Positions 52,240 to 61,549 of a DNA stretch of 64,000 bases are shown in pieces; position 1 is the stretch's first letter, and the number at the start of each line of letters is the position of its first letter. The DNA is taken from the NCBI GenBank assembly GCA_963580285.1, contig OY757017.1, forward strand, positions 14,396,538 to 14,460,537, given 5' to 3'. The stretch is from Lucinisca nassula. Lineage: Eukaryota > Mollusca > Bivalvia > Lucinida > Lucinidae. The position numbers were made by a program, and so were the translations under genes. The notes below the pieces were generated by a model, which was not told the DNA's origin, did not search any database, and worked only from the letters and a program-made list of their open reading frames with translations.

Positions 52240-52725
52240 GTGCTTTCAGACATTCTCTTTCTTGTGCTGATTCAAGAAGGGTAGATGTCATTTTCAGATG
52301 CCAAAATGTACACTGTACTGGTTAAATGCTTATGTTTGCCCCCACCCATCGGGCTTTTAGAAATAGATTGGGCTGCATGTTGCTTCCACGCAGAGCTGAA
52401 ACCAACCACACATGAGTACTTGTAAACCTCATAGAAGGTCTAAGCCTGCGCAGGCAAAGTGGTGCATATAAAAGTTATTCGTTTCGTTGGGCAGCAGGGA
52501 ATGAGATGTTTTTTCATCTCAGTGTCGGGTAAAAGTCCGACGAAGTTGGAAGCAACTTCTCCAAAAGGACCTAAATAGTATTGACAGGGATGTTAAACCT
52601 CAAATCAAACAGACAAACTAATGCTTATGTATAAGCCTGCCCAGGAAAAGTATGGTTTGGTAAACAAAGTGGCTCAGTATGACCTTAAAAGTGTTGACTG
52701 GTCATTATTCTCCAAAGCCAATCAG
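52240..52725 (+). mobile_element. S1 SINE 3' portion split by a family A element
   Basis: Core fragment from CATTCTCTTTCTTGTGCTGA to 52,335, resuming at 52,620 with GCCTGCCCAGGAAAAGTATG through TGTTGACTGGTCATTATTCT. Confidence 0.7.
52336..52619 (+). mobile_element. family A retroposon nested in an S1 SINE (second case)
   Basis: The duplication AATGCTTATGT occurs at 52,325-52,335 and 52,620-52,630. The element runs from TTGCCCCCACCCATCGGGC to CAAATCAAACAGACAAACT. Confidence 0.85.
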
Positions 52726-52739
52726 GAGCTGTTTACAAA

Positions 52740-52962
52740 TTCACCACAACCTCATTATAACATGGTTCATTATAACACTGTTTCGATATAACACAGTCTC
52801 AAGATGGATCCCAAAAATGTGTAGATTATATAGAAAAATGACCATAAATGGTCATTTTTCTATATAATCTACACATTTTTGTTTGGATATAAAAAGATTT
52901 TTTAATTAACACGGTTTCTGATTCAGACCCCATTTTTCATGTTATAAAGAGGTTGTAGTGTA
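52740..52962. mobile_element. palindromic MITE (ACAACCTC ends)
   Basis: CACCACAACCTCATTATAAC ... CATGTTATAAAGAGGTTGTA. The central palindrome GAAAAATGACCATAAATGGT is shared with diverged copies at 9,055-9,250, 59,190-59,345 and a fragment near 45,490-45,570. Confidence 0.72.
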
Positions 52963-53214
52963 GTGGTTTCGGTCAGTCTTTCCCTGTCACTGATTCAAGG
53001 AGGGCAGTTAACCAGTCGTCATCTTGTCCTGCTGAATAGATTAATTTTGACACACTCATTTCTGACTGTCAGCCAAACAGATTACTTGATAGATTGAATG
53101 TATTCATTCAAATTCACAAACTGAATGACAAACAGAAGCCATCTGATCTGGATCTACATTGTTTGCAAAGGCAGGGGTTATTTTGTTTTGGGTGACAAAA
53201 TTCATTGGGTAGTA

Positions 53215-53700
53215 TGTTTAAGGGGAATGGGGACACCTGACACATTTTTTCACCATTTTTCAAAGGGATACAACTTTCAGGGCTTCCTGTTTGCTTTTCT
53301 ATAGGCTCGGTCCCTGCGGGCCTCGGTAGCTCAATCGGATGCGTGTCTGACTGGTGATCAGGAGGATGCGTGTTGGATACCTGCCAGGGTCAGCAACATT
53401 CTGTCATGGAGATTGATCATGAAATCTTTTCTACCCTCATTCTCTCCCTTCTGCTGATTCAAGAAAGGCAGTTATCAGTTTCTGGCAAAAGAATGTGCAC
53501 TGTACTGGTTAACTGCTTTCATATAAGCTTGCCCAGGAAGTGTGAATAGGCAAACTGGCTCAAAAATGACCTAAAATAGTGTTGACTGGGCCATTAAACT
53601 CCAATACAAACTAACAATGAATAGGCTCAGTCCCACTGAAAAAGGGTCTACTCTTGAAGGAAAGAATTTGCTCCACGAGCTCGGTGTAACCATTCCCCTT
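53215..53700 (-). mobile_element. G-type repeat split by an S1 SINE
   Basis: AAGGGGAATGGGGACACCTG ... CTTCCTGTTTGCTTTTCTAT, S1 insertion, then GGCTCAGTCCCACTGAAAAA GGGTCTACTCTTGAAGGAAA. Confidence 0.72.
53315..53620 (+). mobile_element. S1 SINE with target duplication, inserted in a G repeat
   Basis: It has the same head (GGCCTCGGTAGCTCAATCGG), core and AATACAAACTAAC tail. The duplication ATAGGCTCGGTCCC / ATAGGCTCAGTCCC lies at 53,301-53,314 and 53,621-53,634. Confidence 0.82.
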
Positions 53701-53990
53701 AATACTCAACATCGTACAAGTTCCAAAATCGTACTTTGTAAACAAGGTTTCTGAAAAATATTGTCTTCTAAAGTTGCTGTACCCAATATTTATTTAAGTT
53801 TCAGTTTTGAAGGTTTGTCTAGAAGTTTTCCAGGCACAGAAAATAGCGACAAGGTAGATATATGTTGTTATTTCACCACCTCTCATTATAGACACTGATG
53901 ATCTAATATGCTCATGCAAAATGTTCTAGTTAGCAGAAACAGAGCCATTTTGCTAGCACATGTTAGCGTGAAGCAGAATATTTTAGTTAG

Positions 53991-54915
53991 GGCCCCGCAC
54001 TGAAAGTGTGGGTGCCCTATAGTAATCACTCTGTCCGTCCGTCTGTCTGTCTGTCCGTCCGTCTGTCCGTCCACAAATTTTTTTATCCTCCATAACTTTC
54101 TTATTCCACTGAAAGTGTGGGTGCCCTATAGTAATTACTCTGTCCGTCCGTCTGTCTGTCTGTCTGTCTGTCCGTCTGTCCGTCCACAAATTTTTTTATC
54201 CTCCATAACTTTCTTATTCCTGGATGGATTTAAATATTACTTGGCAGAAATGTTAACCATAATGTGATGGAGTGTTGCGCGCAAGACTCAGGTCCGTACC
54301 TCAAAGGTCAAGGTCATACTTAGAGGTTAAAGGTCAAAAAAGGGTCTTTCCTGTGTCCAATTAATAACTTTGTTATTATTCCTGGATGGATTTAAATATT
54401 ACTTGGCAGAAATGTTAACCATAATGTGACGAAGTGTCCCACGCAAGACCCACAGCCGTACCTCAAAGGTCAAGGTCGTACTTAGAGATAAAAGGTAAAA
54501 AAAAGCGTCTTTTTTATTGTGTCCAATCTATAACTTTCTTATACCTGGATGGATTTAAATATTACTTAGCAGAAATATTAACCATAATGTGACAGTGTGC
54601 CGTATAGTAATGCCCTGTCTGTCCGTCCGTCCGTCCGTCTGTCCATCTCAACATTTTTCATGTTTACAAACTGAAGCTGAAGTTATTGACAGTTGCCATA
54701 TAGTAATACCCTTTTGTTTTTAATTCATAACTTACAAACAGTCAAATGCATCAACTTCAAACTTAAGATATATGGTCACAATATCATTACACAATTACAT
54801 GGCAACCGACGTAACTCTAGCTACAATACTCTAAGAGTAATAGCCCTTTGAAAAAAAATCCAACTCCTCTGATGGCACTGCCGGGGCCCTAGTCAGTTTC
54901 ACTGACAGTTCTAGT
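53991..54915 (+). mobile_element. T1 tandem-core element with duplicated head
   Basis: Same head, units and tail as 1,339-2,113, and highly similar over the shared units. The head plus GTCC stretch is duplicated (54,000-54,090 and 54,110-54,190) and a further GTCC head appears near 54,600. Confidence 0.8.
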
Positions 54916-54965
54916 TTATACTATTATATTTTAGTTCTATTGCGACAAAAGTTTCAAGCTTATTA

Positions 54966-56535
54966 TAGCCCCGCTTTGAAAAAGTGGGGCTATATTGGAT
55001 TTGCCATGTCCTTCTGTCATTCCGTGATTCCGTTAATTTGTGTTGGCTCCATAACTTTGTATCTGCTTAACATATTTTCATGAAACTTCACACAAATGTT
55101 AAACACCATAAGACAATGTGCAGAGCGAAGGAATTATAACTGTGGATTGCCTACTTTTGGAGTTATTGCCCTTTGAACATTTTCCGTAATTCCGTGATTC
55201 CGTTAATTTGTGTTGGCTCCATAACTTTGTATCTGCTTAACATATTTTCATGAAACTTCACACAAATTTTAAACACCATAAGACAATGTGCAGAGCGAAG
55301 GAATTATAACTGTGGATTGCCTACTTTTGGAGTTATTGCCCTTTGAACATTGAAAAATGGCAATTTTAATTGTGTCCGCTTCATAACTCGAAAACCGTTT
55401 GAGATATTTTTAGGAAACTTCACACAAATGTTAAGCACTATGAGACGATGTGCAGAGCGCAGGAACCATAACTCTGCATTGCTTATTTTTGGAGTTATTG
55501 CCCTTTGAACATTGGAAAATGGCAATTTTAACAGTGTCCGCTTCATAACTCGAAAACCGTTTGAGATAATTTCATGAAACTTCACACAAATGTTAAGCAC
55601 TATGAGACAATGTGCAGAGCGCAAGAACCATAACTCTGGTTTTCGTATTTTCTGTGTGTCTGTCTGTGTGTCTGTCTGTGTCTGTTAACAATTTTCATGT
55701 CCGCTCCATAACTTTAAAACCCATTCACATATTTTCATGAAACTTCACACAAACATTAAACACCATGAGATGGTGTGCAGAGTGCAGGAACCATAACTCT
55801 GGATTGCCTAATTTTTTAGTTATTTCCCTTTGAATATTGAAAAATATCAATTTTAGCCGTCTTTGCTCGATAACTCAAAAACCGTTTGAGATAATTTTAT
55901 GAAACTTCACACAAATGTAAAGCACCATATTACGTGTGCAGAGCGCAGGAACCCAAACTCTGGATTGTCTACTTTTTCAGTTATAGGCTTTTGAATATTA
56001 AAAAATGGCAATTTTAACTATGTCCGCTCCATAACCGTTTCTGATATTTTCATGAAACTTCAAATAAATTAAAAGCACCTTGAGATGATTGCAGAGTGCA
56101 GGAACCATAACTCTGGTTTGCCTACTTTAGGAGTTATTGCCCTTTGAACATTAAAAAAGGCAATTTTGACTGTGTCGGCTCCATAACTCACAAACCATTT
56201 GAGATATTTTCATGACACTTCACACAAGTGTAAAGCACCATGAGACAATGTGCAGAGCGCAGGAACCCTGACTCTGATTTGCCTACTTTAGGAGTTATTA
56301 CCCTTTGAACATTGAAAAATGGAAGATGAAATTTAGTATAAACATGGACATTCTGGTAATGTATCATGCTCATTGAAATGAGGGACAAGGGCTCACAACT
56401 CTTAGAGTTTTTCCAGATAATGTAAAATTTTCAACAGTTATTTCTTGTTCATAACTGTTTTCTCTGCAGCTTAAATAACTTTCTTCTCTGACAGCGCTGA
56501 AGCGGGGCTATAGTTAGATCCTCTGACAGCTCTAG
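54966..56535 (+). mobile_element. T7 tandem-core element
   Basis: Head AGCCCCGCTTTGAAAAAGTG GGGCTAT, units of ~150-185 bp (TTCATGAAACTTCACACAAA; GGAGTTATTGCCCTTTGAAC). The first two are nearly identical. Tail AGCGCTGAAGCGGGGCTATA G. It shares ACAGCTCTAGTTT with T1. Confidence 0.8.
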
Positions 56536-56542
56536 TTTGAAT

Positions 56543-56760
56543 CGCTCTCGAACACTCATTCCAGATGTTATCATGCGTGCGCGACCAAGGCAGTGACTTT
56601 TACACTACTTCTACCCATTTACACCAGGGTGAAGTGGGGCAGTGGCAATACGTGTCTTGCCAAAGACACACCTCGCCTCTGGTGGCCAAATTCGAACCCA
56701 CAACCTCTTGATCATATGTCAAACACAGTAACCACTGAGCTATCAAGAATATTTTTACAA
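56543..56760 (-). mobile_element. S3 SINE, inverted
   Basis: Inverted copy from ATCGCTCTCGAACACTCATT to ACCACTGAGCTATCAAGA. It follows directly after the T7 repeat. Confidence 0.75.
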
Positions 56761-56764
56761 CCAG

Positions 56765-57150
56765 GTGTTTAGATAAGGAAGTCTTTTGTTCTTAATACTG
56801 ATAAGGTGCTGATTATTTTTAGAGCAAAACTTTTTTCATGATAAATTTGGCAGATAATGCACATGAAAAAAAAACATGACAACATATTTGAAAATGACAT
56901 CTGCAAATGTCCCGATTGGTAGATTGAGGGTTAGAGTACGTTTGTTGAAATGTTTATTATTGATCAATGGATTTGTTAACATAATTTATCATATGATGTC
57001 GTCGATAAGCAGTGGATAAAAACCGTATGACCACACCTGTAATAACACTTTGGCAAGCTTCTGTCACGTCATGAATACGTCCATATCAACCATCCCTTTT
57101 CTGTGGAAAAAAGTTGTCAAATTTAAAGGCAATATAATCCAATTTAAAGT
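56765..57150. other. no recognised feature
   Basis: A short stretch between the S3 SINE and a hairpin. I checked it for the missing FANCA exon and found no in-phase candidate. Confidence 0.45.
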
Positions 57151-57154
57151 GGTC

Positions 57155-57475
57155 ATATGATAAACAGGATCTTAGATGAGTGGTCATTTCATTGTGAAAT
57201 TTATGAAACTCGCTGAAGGCTTGTTTCATGAATTTCACATGAAATGACCACTCGTGTAAGATCCTCTATGATATCTGTTTTGAAGTTTCTCAGCTCTCCT
57301 CCTCTTTATGGTGGATGCCAACAGAACAGATTTCATTCACCATATTTGCATTGTTTGCTGGCTCCCAGCTTGCACATTGTCAGTATTGAAAAAACAGGTA
57401 ACCAGACCCCACTGACCTTTCAAGGTCAGGGGGTTCTGGTTACCTGTTTTTCCAACACTGATAACTTTCAGACTA
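57155..57475. repeat. two adjacent hairpins
   Basis: 57,165-57,265: GGATCTTAGATGAGTGGTCA with its complement TGACCACTCGTGTAAGATCC. 57,370-57,475: AAAAAACAGGTAACCAGACC with GGTTCTGGTTACCTGTTTTT. The open frame across the second is incidental. Confidence 0.75.
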
Positions 57476-57524
57476 GGAACCAGCAGAGAATGCAAATAAG
57501 GTGAATAGTGTTATAATATAAGAA

Positions 57525-57955
57525 TCTTATATGGGTTTGAGGGGTGGATGGAAAAATCCGTCCCAAGGGACACTGTCCGGCATCTCGAGGCTTGCCGAGT
57601 GATGCCAGACAATGATCCCGAGGGACGGATTTTTCTATCCACCCCTCACACTCATATTGGATTCTTTTTCTTGCATACCTTCCATTTCTTAGCATGGATT
57701 TCAATGCTGCAGTCACTTCGGTAACCGACGTCCGCCATATTGTGATGACACCACAGGGATGTTTAGTGACGTCACATAACATGCTGTGAAGTCAACCTTA
57801 ACGACGGCACATATGAGGTCTTATTCAACCAGTGCATTTATCAAACACGCGATTATATTAGATTTTGGGTCGGAACACTAGGGTCAGAACATGAATTTAT
57901 ATCCCAGGGTAAAATCATGGATTTCATTGTCTGGTGTGCAAGAATGCTAGTGTAC
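57525..57955. mobile_element. hairpin plus TTCTTGCAC-ended element, second copy
   Basis: Palindrome GGATGGAAAAATCCGTCCC / GGGACGGATTTTTCTATCC, then TTGGATTCTTTTTCTTGCAT ... CCCAGGGTAAAATCATGGAT, GTCTGGTGTGCAAGAA. Contains TGACGTCA at about 57,769. Confidence 0.62.
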
Positions 57956-58254
57956 GGTAATAATTTCACAATGACAAGGAAATAATTTCATAATTACAAT
58001 TTTCTGGATCTAATATAATACGCTCAAGTTAATATTGTAATAGTTTTATAACATTCATGCATCCCTTCCCTTGGAGAAATAGATTTAGCTGCATGGTGCT
58101 TCTCTAAAACTTCCCAAATGACAAGTTTCAACACATGCACATTCTTATGTACATTTTGGCTTGTTTCATTTAAAGAAATGTTCTGTTAGCTCAAAATGAC
58201 AAAAGAAGCCAGCTGCATGAAACCAGCAAATAAAAAATGACAGGACGTGATATT

Positions 58255-58440
58255 GGGTTTCTGACAGAATATAGGGATCAACCATGGTTTTTCATGCATT
58301 AACATTCGCCGGGTCCCGAGGAAGCTGTTTGAACATGAGGCCGCCAGGCCGATTGTTCAAATATCTTCCGAGGGATCCGGCAAATGTTAATGCAATGAAA
58401 TAACCATGGATGATGGTTGTTCTTGCATAACTTACGATTC
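58255..58440. repeat. long imperfect hairpin
   Basis: AACCATGGTTTTTCATGCAT, TTAACATTCGCCGGGTCCCG on the left arm; CGAGGGATCCGGCAAATGTT, AATAACCATGG on the right. Confidence 0.7.
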
Positions 58441-58832
58441 CGACAGCAAATTTTGATAAAATCACCCAAAAGCTCCATATAAACTCCATATAAACTCTTC
58501 AAATGCGACCGGCGAACCAACATGGCGACCAGCTCAGAATGTTGTTTACAATGACGTTGTAGCGCAGTAACCATCTGACGTCATCATAAAACCCTAAAAC
58601 GCTACGTTCAGGCCGATATCGTTACATCACTCAAGGTAACTTTAATAAAGCAAGGCCAGTCTTATGATATCAAAAGCTCAAAATCCATTTTCAAACAGCA
58701 CGCGAATTTTATGATTTGAACATGGTTTTTGCTGTATGAGCATGGCTTTAGGTCCATTTGACAATGGCTTCAAACAGCCATGTGCATAGATATTTATGCA
58801 AAAATACATTCTTTCCTCCATTTTCTCCTTAA

Positions 58833-59125
58833 CCCAAGTAGGGGACACAGATGGTGCATTCACTCCAGTTTTGAAAGCCTACACAGTAATTATGTAATTA
58901 CGATAGGGTTCTTCAACCTGCACAGGGGATTGCTCTCCCAGCACAGTGGACCTCTAGTTAACCTCCCAATCCGAAAAACGGAGCACTTTATGACATTCAT
59001 CCCTAAAATTGATGCCAATAGAGGTAGTTTGGACACCAAAATCATCACTACCACGGGGAATCAAACCGGGGGCCTCTAGCATCAGAGCCAAATGCACTAA
59101 CCACTGAGCTATCACACTCCACACT
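58833..59125 (-). mobile_element. S6 SINE (tRNA-derived), inverted
   Basis: On the minus strand: GTGATAGCTCAGTGGTTAGT (A box), GGTTTGATTCCC (B box), then about 220 bp of body ending near CTTGGGTTAAGGAG. Only this copy is in the window. Confidence 0.6.
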
Positions 59126-59344
59126 GTCATAAAGTTATGATGTTAGGCAATTGGATTTTGTGTTCCATATGCAAGTGTATTAGAAAATTCACATCAACGT
59201 CTTTGTAACACTGTTGATTATAACATGATTTTGGATATGACACCATTTAAAGATGGGTCCCAAAAATGTATAGATCATATTGGTCATTTTATCTAAAATG
59301 TGTAGATCATATAGAAACATATAGAAAAGAAGTTTTACAAAATA

Positions 59345-59570
59345 GAGGTGGAGGCAATGATCAGGAATCGATACAATTAACCCACAGCTCCCATCAGAGA
59401 CACCAAAGGGAAAGAACCACAAACATGAAACAACAGACCCTAATGGAAACATCAATAGCGGAAGGCCAAAAGGACAGTTACTTTCCCACAAAATGGCCAA
59501 TAGGCTATCCAAAATAAAATAATATAAGCGACACAAACACCCACAGACAAACCATAACAAAAATAAACTG
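59345..59570 (-). mobile_element. element X relative, partial, inverted
   Basis: It contains the inverted X 3' half (CAGGAATCGATACAATTAAC ... CCACAAAATGGCCAATAGGC), adjacent to a MITE fragment at 59,190-59,340. Confidence 0.6.
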
Positions 59571-59686
59571 CGACAGAAGAAACGAGTTTGCTTTCTGCTT
59601 TGGATCCTTACAATAGAGTTATAAAGAGATATTGATGAAATTTAAATGCAATAACGTGTGTAAGTGTCAAGATTTCATGGTATTAA

Positions 59687-59936
59687 CCCTTCTCTTGCTG
59701 AATATTCAGACTAGCCACACCCATTTCTGACTTTGAACCAATCAGATTACTTGATGTAATTTATTCTTACTAAGCCATAAACTTAATTTCAAACAGTGAA
59801 GATCCTGATCTTACATAGCCATGAACTTAATTTCAAACAGTGAAGATCCTGATCAGATGGCTTCTTCAGAAGCCATCTGATCTGGTCTACACTGTTTCAA
59901 AAGATAGAGGTTGTCGTGAACAGCAAGATAAGAGTA
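59687..59936. mobile_element. Q-type TTAA MITE upstream of a FANCA exon
   Basis: CCCTTCTCTTGCTGAATATTC on the left and GAACAGCAAGATAAGAGTA on the right, TTAA on both sides (59,683-686 and 59,937-940). Contains a CCTGATCAGATGGCTTC / GAAGCCATCTGATC hairpin, preceded by a partial duplication. Confidence 0.78.
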
Positions 59937-59972
59937 TTAATGTACTGATTCTTTTAATTGTTCTTCTTACAG

Positions 59973-60041
59973 GTGCTTGGTTTGTTAGCTGAGCTGCTTG
60001 TGTTACATTGGAGCAGTTTACAGCTGTATATGCCACAGCAG
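59973..60041 (+). CDS. FANCA: probable FANCA homologue exon (phase 0 to 0)
   Basis: Acceptor ttaattgttcttcttacag, donor CCACAGCAG|gtacga, 69 nt. Only frame 0 is open: VLGLLAELLVLHWSSLQLYM then PQQ. It is a leucine-rich helix comparable to [20 protein letters not shown] in human FANCA, and it sits in the right order and strand. The match is weaker than for the upstream exons and the incoming phase requires a missing exon between 51,284 and here. A TTAA-flanked MITE ends 36 nt upstream of the exon. It could alternatively belong to another gene. Confidence 0.55.
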
Positions 60042-60293
60042 GTACGAGATTTTATAACAAGAGTGGTGCCAAGCCAATACAGTAAATATGAACTATATTA
60101 ACCCTCACCTTAATGATCCTGATTTATCTTAATTTGGAAACGGTGTAGAGCCAGATCAGCTGGCTCACAAGAAGCCAGCTGATCAGGATCTATACTGTTT
60201 TTTTTTCCATTGTGCTTCTGAATCCATGGTAAAAATTGAAATGATACACAAGATCATTACGGTAATGGGGATGACTTAAAAATACATATTTAA

Positions 60294-60485
60294 CTCTTAT
60301 CCTGCTGTTCACGACAACCCTTTTCTTTGCAAACAGTGTAGATCCAGATTAGATGGCTTCTGATCAGGATCTATACTGTTTGACATTCAATTTATGGATT
60401 TGTAGGAATTATTAACTTCAGGTAATCTGATTGGTTGAAAGTCAGAAATGGGTTTGGCTAAACTGAATATTCAGCAAGAGAAGGG
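60294..60485. mobile_element. Q-type TTAA MITE, opposite orientation
   Basis: CTCTTATCCTGCTGTTCACG ... TATTCAGCAAGAGAAGGG with TTAA at 60,290-293 and 60,486-489. Confidence 0.75.
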
Positions 60486-60789
60486 TTAATCCTCTATAAA
60501 ATAAAGGTATGTTGTGTGTATGCATTGGAGTTTCCTCATGGAGGCCATTCTAATGAGAACATGCAACATACCACTTTCAAGATACAATTAGAAGAAAAAT
60601 AGCCAAAAACTAGTATCCTAAATATATAGATATCTGGCCATGGTATACAAGGCATCCAGGTTTCAGTTTGTGTAAAAAAAATAAAAGAATGAAGTTTCAG
60701 TGTAAAAAAGAAAACTGGAATTTAGAGTGATTTTTCTTAAACCTTAAGATACCAGTCACAACAATTGTCACCTGCTTTGTTGTCTGTTG

Positions 60790-61085
60790 GTTACTTTCAT
60801 CACGTGAACAAGTCCGTGAAATGAACACCCCCCTAAACCCCACTTTATATATAGAAAACTGGGGTTTACGGGGGTATACTTTATTTTTCTTATTTTTGCT
60901 CCAAGACATAGATTGTGGGTACTCGTTAGAACCGCCTCAATGAGGCGGTTCTAACGAGCACCCAAAACCTATGTTGCCAGTATTTATAAAAAAAAATATC
61001 ACGGATTTTCATCAGAAAAATGGCCATTTTGGAGATGTGAAAAAAATGCACTATGTCACACCGGTTTGTTATCGTAATGAAAAGG
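60790..61085. mobile_element. F-type foldback element
   Basis: CACGTGAACAAGTCCGTGAA ... GTACTCGTTAGAACCGCCTC AATGAGGCGGTTCTAACGAG ... CACACCGGTTTGTTATCGTA. Confidence 0.8.
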
Positions 61086-61549
61086 CATTGTTGCAAACAG
61101 TGTGTACCCAGATCAGTCAGATCAGGGCCCACTCTGTTTGCCTATATCCGAAAATGTATTAGAAATGTTTGTGTAAGATGCAGCAGATGACATAAACAGA
61201 CAGTATTTTCAAATGCAATTTTTTTGGCATCTTAAGGCTTAACCCTCAGATTGATTGCTCTTTGATCTAGAATGTAAACAGACAAAATATTTTCAAATGC
61301 AATTTTTCTTGGCTTAACCCTGCTTAATACTTTAAATCAGCTCCACCCATGTCTAACTTTCAGCCTATCAGATTACTTGATGCAATACACATGTATTCCT
61401 ACAAATTCACTATTAAAGTGAATGTCAAACAGTGAAGATACTGATCAGATGCCTTGCCTATTAAAGTGAATGTCAAACAGGGAAGATATTGATCAGATGG
61501 CTTCACTATTAAAGTGAATGCCAAACAGTGAAGATACTGATCAGATGGC

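Larger units (their letters stand above)
7937..60041 (+). other. FANCA: FANCA homologue, gene span (13 exons seen, both ends outside window)
   Basis: This is the extent of a spliced gene whose exons encode the C-terminal part of a Fanconi anaemia complementation group A protein. In vertebrates FANCA is a nuclear scaffold subunit of the Fanconi core complex, which monoubiquitinates FANCD2-FANCI during interstrand-crosslink repair. The 13 recognised exons total about 1.2 kb of coding sequence over 52 kb. They align in order with human FANCA blocks that I recall, such as YQDWLHLEL, HQWAIHEHFLP, CQTKCPLI and DWLSAAAL. Donors and acceptors are GT/AG and the phases chain correctly from 9,604 to 51,201. 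The N-terminal two thirds and the last exons are not in the window. The orthology call rests on remembered family sequence, not on a search. Confidence 0.82.

Noticed and set aside
53820..53855. Mini-exon GCACAGAAAATAGCGACAAG|gtagat as the missing FANCA exon
   Set aside because: In the required phase it contains TAG. In phase 0 it gives AQKIATR with no match and still breaks the phase chain.
57244..57504. 86-codon open frame with an acceptor-like ttctcag, tested as the missing FANCA exon
   Set aside because: It runs through two foldback hairpins and its translation shows no resemblance to FANCA.
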